Below are positions 1-14,102 of a stretch of 64,000 bases of DNA, piece by piece. Location: NCBI GenBank assembly GCA_963693365.1, contig CAVNZM010000006.1, forward strand, positions 10,850,001-10,914,000, written 5' to 3'. The notes below the pieces were generated by a model. That model was not told the DNA's origin and searched no databases. It saw only the letters and a list, made by a program, of their open reading frames with translations. A program made the position numbers and the translations under genes. Every line of letters starts with the position of its first letter. Position 1 is the first letter of the stretch. The stretch is from Amoebidium appalachense (taxonomy: Eukaryota > Ichthyosporea).

Positions 1-530
1 TTCATATCATGATTTTTATGCTGAGCAAATGGCTTGACCCGGATGTGCTGGAATGTGGCCAATTAATCGGGCCACCTTTAAAGATGTAACGTGAGTCCAT
101 GGCCAATGTAAACACGTGGCGAGCGGGGGCCCCGAGAGCGAGCCTGACTCTTCAACAATTGGTGACCGAATTCGAAAAAGTCGCTAATGGAGAAGGCTTT
201 ATTCTCTTTTCTTCCTCTCTTCCTCAATATATCCGTTTTAAGATGACTATCCTAGATCACCTTATTAATGCTGCACAGTATGATATTGTGATCCGGTGCC
301 TTAACTTTCTGTCGGAGCTACCGATGCTAGCATCTGCTTACCCATAATATGTAATAGGGGTGTCAGATACTACGATGGCGCTCATTGTTGCCTAGCATGT
401 ACATATGTCACTGGCTGCATTTGATTGGCTGTGCTGGAAAACGCAGTAGGCCGTCGAATGTGGCTGGGCCTCCGGCAATGTCCACGCAATAAAAAGTGTG
501 TAAACCCAAGGCTTCGTCAAAGCCTGGCAA
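1..530 (+). mobile_element. 3' end of a degenerate non-LTR retrotransposon (copy 1)
   Basis: This segment shares a long, roughly 80 percent identical stretch (by eye) with 21590-21990. The shared part includes an 82-codon reading frame at 99-347 with the peptide GFILFSSSLPQYIRFKMT, matched by GFILFAASLPHYIRFKMT in the other copy. Both copies continue into the same non-coding tail and end shortly after an AATAAA signal (488-493 here). This looks like the 3' end of one repeat family inserted twice. The retrotransposon assignment is inferred from the longer copy at 20925-21960. The left part is cut by the window edge. Confidence 0.45.
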
Positions 531-1200
531 AAAAAAACCACCTAAATCCATACGCCGCGCACCTGATTGGACAAAACATGATCCGATGACGTAAAATCAG
601 GGGAGAACGATTCGATCCCCAAGCGACATAAAGGGGCCGTCAGGCCCCTCTAGCGGGGGGTTGGGGGGGCGGCTGCCCCCCCCATTTAGGGCCCAGACAC
701 ACATAGGGTTATGGTTATTGGGTTTATGTTTTTTATTTTTGTAAATTATTATCAATTATTGTATTTTTTTAGCCGGTTATCATCCGATCTCCCTATACCT
801 AGGGCTTCCTTCGTATAGACCTACCTAAAAAAAAACCTATAACCTACACATACACTAAGTGTACACAAAACATATCCCAACCGAGATTAGGCCCACATCG
901 CCGTGGGGGACCCACTAGATCGTTTATTGTCAAACGTCAAAAGTGTGTAAACCCCTTTGGTTTGTTGTTCTAATATTAGCTGTCCTCTTTTTGTGGTTGT
1001 GGTAGGTTGTGGTCCTAAATCTGGCCTTCCTGCTCCCCTCTCGACTACTATGTTTCTAACCCCTATCGTGTGCGTGTGTTTGCCGAGGGGATCCGCAGAG
1101 TGCCTTGCCTACAATACTACTGTACACAGCCGCCTGCATACAGCTCACACGTACACGTGACTGCACACACACACTAAATTTTAGAATGTGTGCCAACCAC
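531..1200. other. Intergenic, no gene seen
   Basis: The stretch is mixed AT-rich and G/C-run sequence (646-682 is G-rich then C-rich). It has short unrelated reading frames and no splice-supported exon. Nothing recognisable was found before the phosphorylase promoter region. Confidence 0.4.
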
Positions 1201-1751
1201 GTGATTGGCTAAATCTGCACCATACCATATTAGGCAGGTATTTTGTTTTTCCTTTTCCGCGCATGTCAGCCAATCATATTTCGCCATGGTGTTGACGTAG
1301 CCGCGAAAAGTCCAGCAACAAAGCAGCTGCACAGTGCCACAAAACGTTCACACTCGTTGTCAACTGGGAGGGAAGTACTATGAGGAGAAGGCACTTTAGT
1401 TGAGAGTTGGAGGGCTGAAAAAAAGTTGTAGAACAGGTGTCCGCCTGTTGGAGTGTGGTTGCTGAGAGAGGATCCAACGTTGACCAGGAAAAGGTGAGTG
1501 TGAGCTTGTGGACGAAGCAGGAGCTAGTCGACGAGTGGCTGGTTATGGTTAGGAGGCAAGGTTGTGATGCTGGTTGGTTGGGCTTATTGTTATAGTGTGA
1601 GCGCCTGTGTAGTAGAAGTTAGTGTCTTGAAACCACGCATTTCCTAAAGCATCCGACAGCTTGTACCGCATTTTTACTCCCAGCCTGGCTGTCTTAGATT
1701 GCAGAAGCGCCTTGACTGCTCTAACTAGGACCGTACAGGACAAGGAAAAAA
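1201..1751 (+). promoter_or_regulatory. Putative promoter and 5' UTR of the glycogen phosphorylase gene
   Basis: Two CCAAT-type boxes are visible: ATTGG at about 1203 and AGCCAAT at about 1269. A candidate non-coding exon ends at 1493 with a strong donor (AAAAG then GTGAGT). A matching acceptor, TACAG, at 1738 places the start codon 13 nt into the next exon (context AAAAAAATGGCG). No clear TATA box was found. The 5' UTR intron 1494-1738 is a prediction from splice signals only. Confidence 0.4.
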
Positions 1752-2999
1752 ATGGCGTCAAATGCACCTAAGCCGATGCCAGCGGCCACCAGCTCCCCGA
1801 AGCTCAAGCCGGGGGCTGGGCCAGCAGCTACGGGCTCACCCAAGCCGGCGACACCAGCACGGAGGCCGTCTCTACGGAAGCAGATTTCTCTTAGGGGGGT
1901 GCCAGAGCTTCAGAATGTGGACGAGGTGAAAGAGTCGTTTAACCGTCACCTGCACTTTGACATCGGAAAGGTGCGTATATGTGTGCAGCTTAGTGCTATT
2001 AGTTATGAAAATGCTGTTGTGGTAGCTCCAGTCGTGCATCTACGGGTGGCTACAATAAGCACAAAGGGAAAGTGTCACATGTTACGCACTTGTGTGGGGC
2101 CTATTTCTCCCCTTTCGCTTGGGGCTGATTAAGGGGGGCAGGACCGCAATGTGGCCGAGTTGTTCGATTACACCACGTCACTGGCCTTGACAGTGAGAGA
2201 CCAGCTTACGGGCAAATGGATCCGCACACAGCAGAGATACTACGAGGAGGATCCCAAGGTATGGCAAAAAAAAGGGGTGGAGGGGGGGCAGGGAAACAGG
2301 TAACACACAGTAATAGACAAACACTGAGTATGACCACCATTTATTATAGTTATGATTATATTTTAGCTTGCAAGATTATGACGAAACAGAGTGTGGAGCC
2401 AGATGCAAAGACAAAAGATGATCTTTATGGTGGGCTTGTGAGGAGATTTGCGAACCTGTTAGCTCTGGTTACTCACGGTTCAAGGGATGGCAAAAAGAGG
2501 GCTTAGTGAGTTTAATAAACATCCGAAAGGAATGGATGCAGATGCCCTTGGGGCAAACTTATTATCTCACACTTATGAAATATGCACGCATGACATAATT
2601 GGCCCGTGTGGTGGTGGTGACACGTGGTTCCTGCAGAGAGTGTACTATCTGTCGCTGGAGTGGTACATGGGCCGGGCGTTGGGCAACACCATGCTCAACC
2701 TGGGCATTCAGGGCGAGTGTGAAGAAGCCATCTACCAGGTGCGTTATCTTGTGTTCTTTAAACTTTTAACTCCTCCTCTGCCCTGTCGGTGGGGCCGAAA
2801 AATTTGGTGACAACTGGGCCATTATACTAAGTGTTTGGGCTGGCCTCCTTGTGGCTAACTAGTATAAGCTGCTCGCAATTTTTCTGTTTTTGTTTTTCAT
2901 GGCACCCTTCGGCCCATCAAATCCCCGATCCCCCCCAGCCTCACTTCCGTCCCTTCACCATGCCATTAGGAGTAAATGTGCTAGGATGATAAAAGGCAA

Positions 3000-3034
<35 letters not shown>

Positions 3035-4079
3035 GAGGGGGAGGGGGTTGGGGTTGGGGTTGGGGGGAGGGGAAGGGGGGGGGGGGGGAGGTGGGAAAGG
3101 GAGGGACGAAAGAGTAGCTTCTAGGGAGGCTTGCTATGTGGACGAGGGGGAGTCATAGTGAGGAAGGAGGGAGGGAGGGTGACATGGCAGGTTCCAGCGA
3201 GGGGTGAAAGGAGGAAATGTGAGCTGCTTGTGTGGGTGAAAGGGTTCCTCCTTTGTGGCGGGGACCGGGAAGTGTGTGTAGTATGTGTGTGTGTGTTGGG
3301 GGGGCAGGGGGGGGGGGGGGAGAAGGAGGGGGGAGGAGGGGCTGTGAAACGATAGTTTTTAAAAAGAGGTAAAAGGATAGCTTTTAGGGAGGGGCGATAG
3401 GAGGGGGAGGAGGGAGGGGGAATAGTAGGTCACAGGGAAGGGTAAAAGGATAGATGAATGTGTAAATGTTCATTATTCGGGGATCTTTTTTCTCGCAGAG
3501 TGGATGCTCGAAAATTATGTATTTACAGGAACTCGAGACATGGCAACCCCTTCAGATCGACCGTAAAAATCTGTAGTCCTTGAAGCGTATTACGTCATCT
3601 GAGACGAGGGACTGCCAAATATTTAAACTATAGTCCAATCGGATTCGGTTGCTATTAAAAATGGTTAGTACTCACTGTCGTTCAGCGGTAAAGAAGGCGT
3701 GAAAGGAGGGGGGCAGAGGGTGTGAAGAATACGCGCTAGGGAGTTTTGGAAGGATAGTTTGGAAGGCGGGATGAGAAAGCTATGCCGTAGATGAGGTTAA
3801 AAGGATGGATTGAGGGGTGTGAGATGACTTCTTGCTGCAGCTTGGGCTGGAGCTGGACACACTGGAGGAGCTGGAGGAGGATGCAGGCCTGGGCAATGGG
3901 GGCCTTGGCAGGCTGGCAGGTAGGCACATGTGTCCAGACACATATATACATGCACGAATGTGTGATGTGTGCTTTCACACACAGAGAGGCACACAAATAG
4001 GGATAGAGCTGGAATTATGGGGCAGAACGAGTGATAGGGAGAGAACTGCACGGAACCCCCCCCCCCCCCCCCCCCCCCC

Positions 4080-4122
<43 letters not shown>

Positions 4123-4989
4123 ACACACACACATACCCACACGCCTACCTGGATGGTCATGTAGAACCCAGACATACGGCCTCCTTCCCACCAGCTCCTT
4201 TTTTTGACCCGGGGGGGGGGGGGGGGGGGGGGGGGGGGCGATTGGGAGTGTGTGTGTGTGTGGGGGGGGGGGGGAGGGGGGGAAGGGGGGAAGGGGGGGG
4301 AGGGGTGGCAGAAAAGGAAACACGGTGAAGGGCTGCCGTGCTCACCCATATCTTATCATGCTGCTGACTTTTACCAACCACCCATGTTTCCCCATTGATC
4401 TGATTGCGCATCTCTGCACGTATCAAAACAACAGATTTTAACCCTATTCTCACTCGTCTCTCTATAGTCCTTCGTTTGGTTATTTGTTTCGTGCCAGTTA
4501 TTATATTTATCCCCCCCCCCCCCCCCTTCTCCCCCCTCGCGCCCCTGTCCTACCAACAAAAAAGGAAATTACGAGTTGAGAAAGAACGAAAAGGCCAGCA
4601 ACAGCCAAGCAGGGGACACATGCACACACCATCCCTCAGATTTAAATCATATCTCATTGGCGACATTCGTTTTTTGCCGGGTTCGGTGTCAACACCCCTT
4701 GCACTTCCTGCAAACTCAGTCATCCCCCCCCCCCCCCTCCCCCCCCCCCTCCCCCTACGCACACATACACACATCCACCACCCACCCACCACCACTTGAT
4801 GTAAGCCTGCGCACACACGGACATACGTGTGCACACACACCACACATACTGCACCCACCCACTCTTCCAAAAACGCACTTAAACGCACAAATCTTCATCC
4901 TCACCGTCACACACACACGCACACGCATCACATGCATCACATTTCACACCCACACCCACACCCACACCCACCGACCCCTTCCCCCCCCC

Positions 4990-5020
<31 letters not shown>

Positions 5021-5074
5021 CCACACCCACCCACCCACACACCCCACCCACCCACACACCCACCCACCCACACA

Positions 5075-5112
<38 letters not shown>

Positions 5113-5588
5113 ACACACCCACCCACCCACCCACCCACCCACCTACATACCCACGCAGCGTGCTTCATCGACAGCATGGCCACGGTAGGTCTGCCGGCAC
5201 ACGGCTATGGCATCCGCTACGACTACGGCATCTTCACGCAGACCTTTGTGGACGGCTGGCAGCACGAGCTGCCCGATGATTGGTTGCGCCTGGGCAACCC
5301 GTGGGAGCTGGCCCGGCCCGAATACTGCATCCCCGTGCAGTTCTACGGCCGCACCGTCTCCAGCGTACTGATCCCTCCCTGTTTTCTTAGACCAATCTGG
5401 CTCGGTGCTCCCGCAGCACGTATGAGCGCACCCATATACATGAGAAGGAGTGGGGAAGACGAAGGGGCTGGGTTGCTTTTCGTTCTTTTCTTTCTTTCTT
5501 TTTCTTCCTTCAGGGCGGTGGATGTGATGGTGGAGGGGGGGGGGGGGGGGGGGGGGGGAGAGACGAAGGGAGCTACAAGAACAATAAG

Positions 5589-5624
<36 letters not shown>

Positions 5625-7022
5625 CCCCTCTCTGGAGAGTCCATACCTCGGCTGCAGTCGCCCTCCCACACTCGCACGGGTCACTCGCGGAAGACATAGG
5701 GTCGGAGGGAGGAGTGGAGAGGGGGATGGGTTGGAGATGAGTGAGCTTTATTACGAGTCTGGAGTGTGTCTAGCCCACAATATATGGCAGGATGGATCCT
5801 GACGGTGTGGTATAGGACGGGCTCAAGTGGCACTGGGTGGACACGACCACGGTCAATGCCACGGCTTTCGACATGCCCATTCCCGGCTACAAGAACGACA
5901 TCGTCAACACCCTGCGCCTGTGGTCTGCTAAGAGCCCAACCAGCTTCGACCTGAGCTACTGTACGTGCTTGTGCTGGCCCATGCATGCAGTGTGTGTGTG
6001 TGCGCGTGCGTGTGTGTTGGGTGGGTGTAGGGGGCAGCAGGGGTTGCATGATGAGCCGCCACGTCTTGTACTCCAATATATGAGGAGGATTGATGAAAGG
6101 GAGGAAGGGTGAAGCTCACCGTAAACTCTCTGTTTTCCTTGTAGGTAGAGAGACAGATGGAATAATTTTTTTATTTTTTTTTTTTGTTGTGGGGGGAAAG
6201 AGGCATCTCTCTGCCTTGTGCCTCGATTCTTTTCTCTCCTAATAGCTTAGTAAAAACACACCCAAAGCAAAAAAACTCGTCCCATCCTCCCCCCCCCCCC
6301 CCCCCCCCCCGGCTCCCCGCGGGCTGTCCTGAGCTCCTTCGGCACACACACTGACCCCCCCCCCCCCCCCCCTTCAGTCAACCACGGGGACTACATCCGG
6401 GCGGTGCTTGAGCGCAACAGTGCCGAGAACATCTCCCGTGTGCTCTACCCCAACGACAACGTACGTGACCCCCTCTGATGTTTGTAGCGCCTCTGATTGC
6501 CGAGTCTACAGGCAACGGCTGTTAAATCAACCACCTCATCTCCCATTTTAGCGTCTGGGGCCACTCCAGGCCGTGAGCCACATCGGTTGCGTCATTCTGG
6601 GCCTCTTTATCACGCAGGATTTGGTGCGAAAACAGGGTGCCCAGAAACAGGGAAGCGGATATCATCACGGTTCACGCCAGAACAATATTATAATATACTA
6701 GGTAGCTTGATATGTTCTTGCGGATTATTGTGGGCTCGAGGGAGCTGCAAGCACAAGTGCGGCTGTCACGCAGCGCTAGCTAGCCATGTCGACTTGGGCA
6801 ATTTGACACAACTTGATGATTGGTGAGCCCACCTGAGAAATCATTTTCACGGCTGCTCTCCGCCCATACGAAGCCAGACGCTAAAATGGGAGATGCAGTG
6901 GTTGGTTTAATGTGCATTGATTGGCTATCTGGTCTCGTCTCATCTGTCCTATGTGATGATTACACTTGGTCATGACCTGTTGTTCAGAGCACCTTCCGCC
7001 GTATACCCCCCCCCCCCCCCCC

Positions 7023-7067
<45 letters not shown>

Positions 7068-7162
7068 TGCCCCCGGCACACACACAGGCACACTCCAAAC
7101 TCACACTTTGCAAGCGCATCAACCCACATCCACATGCACACACATCAGCATGCATGCCGCCC

Positions 7163-7202
<40 letters not shown>

Positions 7203-8759
7203 ACCACACACACATGCACACACACACACACACACATCCCCCCCCCTTTCCCCCCCTCCCCCAGCATGAATTCGCTTGCTGTACGCCAATTCTGATTGGT
7301 GTGACCCGATTGAATTAATAGAAATTTAAAAGTAGCCAAATTTGTCTATTTTTTTACGTCATCGACTTCCTGATTGGTTTAGGCAGAATGACGTAATTTC
7401 GTTCCGATCGCTAATTTCGGGTCGGGCTAAAAAGTGCGTTGAGCCTCTGGAATTTTGAGAATTTATAGAGAGGCTCATCCAACTGAATCCGTCTAAGTCG
7501 TCGCGAATCGACCTTCGTGCTATTAGTGTAGCACCCTTGTACACTCGGCTTTAAAGGGTGAACAAAGTTTCTGCCAATTACTCATTATCAAAATAAAAAC
7601 CTGCGATTTGCAAAACTTTCTACCGGAAGGAAAAAGTTTCCTACTAAGTGGAAACAATCCGACCCGAAACTCCAGCTCCCAACTTCACGGCAACACCAAT
7701 CAGATCAATACCTTGATTTCTAAAATAGACATAATTGGTTAAAAATGACGTAACGTTCGATGATTGGCTCCGTATAGCTGAGTAAGCGAATTCATGCTCC
7801 CCCCCCCCCCCCCCCCCCCACACACACACACATACATCCCCCCCCCTCCCCCCCCCCCCCCCCCACACACACACATTTACATCCACCCCCACATTCTCAC
7901 ACCCCTCCCCTTTCAGTTTTTCAGCGGCAAGGAGCTGCGTCTCAAGCAGGAGTACTTCCTTGTTGCGGCCAGTCTGCGGGACATCATCCGACGCTACAAG
8001 CACAGCGAGTTTGGCAAGAAGACGGAGACGCGCAGCAGCTACGACCTGTTCACTGAGAAGGTCGCCATCCAGCTCAACGACACACACCCGTCCCTCGCCA
8101 TTCCTGAGCTGGTATGGTACCTCTCGGCCTTCCCCCCCCCCAGTGGGGATTGGGCTTAAATTGTGTTGCAGACCTTACGTCCCTTGTTGCATATCCAATT
8201 TACGTGACCCGCTATTTGCCCCCCCCCCCCCCCCCCCCCACCCACCCACCCACCCACCCCCTCTCCCCCTCCCATCCCTTCTCATTCCCTCTCATCCCCC
8301 CTCTTTCCGACATTGGCTTCTGCCTTTTTGCATGCTGTGGTTCGGTTTATGCATATGCTTCTGTCTGCTGCACCGTTTGCACCACAGGCAGCTTTCGACC
8401 GTACACGCTTGAGCTACCCAATGGTGGCATTGCAAGCTGAGTGGTCTGGTCGTGCCTGGTAATGGCCTGGCCAATCATATTATGGGGCATGCAGATGCGG
8501 ATTCTTGTAGACGAGGAGGGCATGGGCTGGGATGCGGCCTGGGACATCACCATCAAGACCTGTGCTTACACAAACCACACCGTCCTGCCCGAGGCCCTTG
8601 AGCGCTGGCCGGTATGGCCCCATACCATCCACACAGACACACACACAGGGGAAGAAAGGAAAATGCAGGCACTCACCACTCTCTCATAGGCATGCACGCT
8701 CCACACACATACACACACACACGCACACACACACACACACACACACACGCGCGCGCGCG

Positions 8760-8791
<32 letters not shown>

Positions 8792-8807
8792 AGCACACGC
8801 ACGCACG

Positions 8808-8839
<32 letters not shown>

Positions 8840-9195
8840 CACACACATACACAGCCAGGGGATTATGTACAAGAAGAACTGCACTCCCGACAATCGGCTA
8901 GAAAGTCTCTGATACGTGTGCGGTGTGTTTGAACCCAACTGCACGACCATGCCACTGTGTCTCTTGTGTGTAGGTGCTGCCAGTACCTGGTGTCTGTATG
9001 GTGGAATGTGGTCCGTAGGACGCATGTGTTGAGTTGTGTAGAGGTGATATAGAGGATGTGTTGCAGTAGTGTCATCGAATGGTTGGTTAGGTGATTGGGA
9101 GTGGCCATGCAGTGGCTGGGCGCGGTGGTTGCTTTCTTCCTCCAATGTGCTACTCTTGCCTTGCTGTTCCACGACTGCAATAGCATACCCACACA

Positions 9196-9291
<96 letters not shown>

Positions 9292-9338
9292 CACACACAC
9301 ACACGCATACACACACACGAACACACGAACACGTTCAT

Positions 9339-9408
<70 letters not shown>

Positions 9409-9440
9409 GCGCGCGCGCGCGCGCGCGCACATACGAACAC

Positions 9441-9515
<75 letters not shown>

Positions 9516-10623
9516 TACACACACACACACACACACACACACCAGGTCTACCTGATGGAGAAGTTGCTGCCACGGCACCTGCAGATCATCTACGAAATCA
9601 ACTCCAGACACCTGGCTGAAGTGGCCAAGCGCTGGCCTGGTGACTTTGACCGTATGAGGTGCTCCCCCCCCCCCCCCCCCCCCCCTGACCCGCCCTCCCC
9701 CTGCTCCAGGCCCAAGTCTTAATCGCTTGCAAGTACATTTTGTTTACTTATACACCCATTCAGCTGCAATGACCACATGTACTCTGTTGTTCTGTATTAC
9801 GCTTTGAGATGATATGGCAATCTTACAGTTTCCATGCTTGGGTGCGAGTAGGGGGTTATCGGTAAACAAAGCCTTCGACTGATTCAATTGGTTTCAATAA
9901 ATTTCATGAGAATCCGAAACCCGGACATGTAACCAGATAGTGAGTGACACCATGAGCATACGTGGTGAACAACTATGTTGCATTAATGCACTATGTACTC
10001 CATATTCATTTACATACCCAACCAGATTGTGAGTGTCACCATGAGCATACGTGGTGAACAACTATGTTGCATTCATGCACTATGTACTCCATATTCATAT
10101 ACATACTCAAGACGAACCCAAGACAACGCATACCCTTTGCACATGTCATGCCCCCCCCCCCCCCCCCCCCCCCCATTCTACCGTCACCCTTCAGTGACCC
10201 AATCTCTCTCTCAGGCGCATGTCACTGGTGGAGGAGGACCACGTCAAGCGCATCCACATGGGCTACCTCAGCATTGTGGGCAGCCATGCTGTCAACGGCG
10301 TGGCCGCACTGCACAGTGAGCTCATCAAGAAGACTATGTGCGTCCTTGGAATATGAAACTCACAGTTTTTTTTTCCCCTTTTTTTTCTTTCTTTCTTTTT
10401 CTTTACTTTTTTTTTTTTTTGGGGGGGGGGGGGGGGGGAGGGGGGGGAAGGGGGGGGTGGGGTGGGTGGATGGTGTTGGGGGGGGGGGGGGGGGGGGGGG
10501 GGGGGCTGGCTTTGCGTGCAGGCGGTAGCGGAGTTTTTTTTTTTTTTAGTAGCCTGTCAGGCTGGGGGGCGGATAGCCCGTGTGTGTTTGTGTGTGTGTG
10601 TGTGTGCGCGCGCGCGCACACGC

Positions 10624-10654
<31 letters not shown>

Positions 10655-10693
10655 TGTGGTGGTGGGGGCGGCGGCGGCGGTGGTAGTGCGTAG

Positions 10694-10732
<39 letters not shown>

Positions 10733-11493
10733 GGGGAGGGGGGGAGGGGGGGGGGGGGAGTCATGGTCGTTAATTTGTGTTCTAACGGGGGTGCGGGCAC
10801 ACAGCTTCAAGGACTTCTATGAGATGTACCCTGAACGCTTCCAGAACAAGACAAACGGAATCACCCCGGTGAGTCCATCCCTGTGTGGCACACGGCTTGC
10901 AGGGGGTCGACGGGTGGGCAGGGGGGGGGGGGGGGGGGGGGGCGGTGGTGTGGAGGGAGGGGGGGTAAAGGGAGGAGTGCTGAGGAGGAACTGCAAGTTG
11001 CTCCTGCTACTGTTGCACCACTTCTCTTTCCAAGATTACCTGCCTGAACATGGTCGCTTCTTGACAAGAACAGAAAGATTGAAGAAATTTGGTATGGACG
11101 GGCAGGGTGGCATGATGCTAACACCCATTCCCTCTAGCGGCGGTGGATCGTCAAGTGCAACCCAGCACTCAGCAACCTGATAGCCGAGACACTCAAAGGG
11201 GACCACTGGGTCAACCACCTGACAGACCTCAAGGCCCTCGAGAAGATGGCTGACGACTCGGACTTCCTTAGGGCACTGCAGGTGTGTGTGTGTGGGGGGG
11301 GGGGGAGGGGGGGAGGGGAGGGGAAGGGTATAGATTTGTATTCGCAAGGAAGGGAGCACCTGAAGAGTTGTGTGTGTTGCTACCTAAATGCATGTGCTGT
11401 TATGTGTCTGTAGGCCGCGGCGGGGGTTTGGGGGGGGGGGGGGGAGGGGGGGGGGGGGGGGGGGGGGGGCTGCAGTGTGTGTGTGTGTGCGTG

Positions 11494-11537
<44 letters not shown>

Positions 11538-12334
11538 TGTGTGTGTGTGTGTGCACTCACACGTGCGATGTAGACGGCCAAGCGCGAGAACAAGATGCAG
11601 CTAGCGGCGCTGATCGAGAAGGTGTACGGGGTGAGCGTCAACGTGGACTCGATCTTCGATGCGCAGGTCAAGCGCATCCACGAATACAAGCGCCAGCTGC
11701 TGAATGTCCTGCACATCATCACCATGTACAACGGTGTGTGTGTGTGTGTGTGTGTGCGTGTGTGTGTGTGTTTGGGGGAAGGGCGTGGTGAGGGGGGAGA
11801 GGGGCATTGTTTGATGGGGCTTGTATTTGGTTACGTGAGCAAGGTTGGGGGAGGATGTTATGTAGTTCTAGTATTTGCTGTGTACACACTAACAGAGGGT
11901 GAATCAGAGATATGCTTCTATGCCATGGGCCACGTACTTTGTGCACGATATGGGAGGGTCAGAAATATGCCATCATTCAATGGCCTAGATACAGTGTGCA
12001 CCAACAGTACATGCTTAGAGATATGCAAATATGACATGTGCCTGGGTACTGTGTGCACACACTGACACGTGGTACAGAGATCCGCAAGGACCCCAATGGG
12101 GCCTGGGTGCCCCGGACCATGATCTTTGGGGGCAAGGCTGCCCCGGGCTACCACATGGCCAAGCTGATCATCAAGCTGATAAACTCCGTGGCTGAGAAGG
12201 TGCCTGCCTCCCTGCCTGCTTATGGTTTCGTTTGTTAATTTCCGTGGCGTGGTATGTGTTTTGGTGCGAGTGGTTGTGCGTGTGTGAGTATTTGTGTTAT
12301 TTGGTGAGTGTAGGTTGGTTGGTTGGGTGGTAGT

Positions 12335-12397
<63 letters not shown>

Positions 12398-12927
12398 TGC
12401 CTGTGTCTGCCTGTGTGTGTGTGTGTCTGCCTGTGTGTGTGTGTGTGTCTGTCTGTGCTCCATTTTTGGGGGGGTGTGGACAAAAAGAGAACAATGTGTA
12501 GATTCTAGATGTAAACTCTACTAGTATTCAGCAGTAATCTTTCTGGAAAGAGAGCAGATAATGACCCTATGACAGGTCAACAACGACCCCGTAGTGAGCA
12601 AGTTCCTCAAGGTCGTGTTTGTGGCCAACTACCGGGTCAGCCTGGCCGAGAAGATCTTCCCAGCCACAGACCTGTCCGAGCAGATCTCAACCGCCGGCAC
12701 TGAGGCCTCGGGAACGGGCAACATGAAGTTCATGGTGCGTGCCATGCTGGTGTGGGCGGAGGGGTGGCTTGCTTACTTCTCTGGCTGTGACTTGGACTCT
12801 CTCTCTCTATTGGTCTTATATGCTCATGCAGTGGTCTGCTGGGGAGTCTCCTGCAACATGTGCCTGTAGTGTTCAACCACCCAGTTCATGTCCCCCCCCC
12901 CCCCCCCCCCTCCCTCCCCCCCCCCCC

Positions 12928-12958
<31 letters not shown>

Positions 12959-13021
12959 CCGCGCGCCTTCACACACACCCACACACACAAACATGCATGC
13001 ATGCATACATCATGCATGCAT

Positions 13022-13065
<44 letters not shown>

Positions 13066-13113
13066 CTCCATGGCCTAGCCCACAGACACACACACATTCA
13101 GAGAAGAAAGTAG

Positions 13114-13148
<35 letters not shown>

Positions 13149-13609
13149 CCAACCCACCCACCCACCCACTCACCCACCCCCTCGCTTACCCTCTCACACT
13201 GCCATCCCCCTCCCCCCCCCCCCCCCCCCTCCCCACACCACCACCACCACAAGCACACAGACACAGACACAGACACACACGGAATTACGTCCCCCCCCCC
13301 CCCCCCCCCCCCCCTTTGCCGACCCTCTCACTAACACCCCCACCCACACACACACACACACAGCTCAACGGTGCGCTGACGATCGGCACGCTTGACGGGG
13401 CCAACGTTGAGATGCTTGAGGAGGCCGGCAAGGACAACATGTTCATCTTCGGGCTGACGGTCGAGCAGGTGGACGAGCTGGACCGCAGGGGCTACGACCC
13501 ACTGGAGTACTACGCTAACAACCCTGCACTCAGGGAGGTCATCGACCAGGTGTGTGTCGTTCTTGGTTATTAGTGCTGGTTCTTTACTGTCATAGTTGTG
13601 TGTGTGTGT

Positions 13610-13649
<40 letters not shown>

Positions 13650-13808
13650 GGGTTGCAGTGAGATTCGTTCACGGCTATCGTTCACTTTGCGTACGAGCGC
13701 ATCCCATGTGTGGAATCTAATGTCTCTCTTCTGCCCCCCTCCCCCCCTCCCCCTCCACCCCCCTTCCGTTCTCTGCCCCCTCGCTTTCTACTGCAAGCAC
13801 ATACACAT

Positions 13809-13881
<73 letters not shown>

Positions 13882-14040
13882 AGATCCGAGACGGGCACTT
13901 CTCGCCCAAGGACCCCGGGTGCTTTAAGGACATTGTGGACACCCTCCTTGTGTACGGGGACAAGTACAAGCTGCTGGCAGACTACCAGCTCTATGTCGAC
14001 CGCCAGAGAGACGTCAGCCGCACATACAGGGACCAGAAGA

Positions 14041-14102
<62 letters not shown>

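Noticed and set aside
4576-5802. Long open frame of 408 codons through the intron 4 to exon 5 region
   Set aside because: Most of it is His/Thr/Pro read from (AC)n and C tracts. Only 5159-5364 is real coding sequence, as phosphorylase exon 5.
8684-9722. Long Cys-Val or His-Thr frames of over 200 codons on both strands
   Set aside because: They are translations of (GT)n and (AC)n microsatellites and have no other content.
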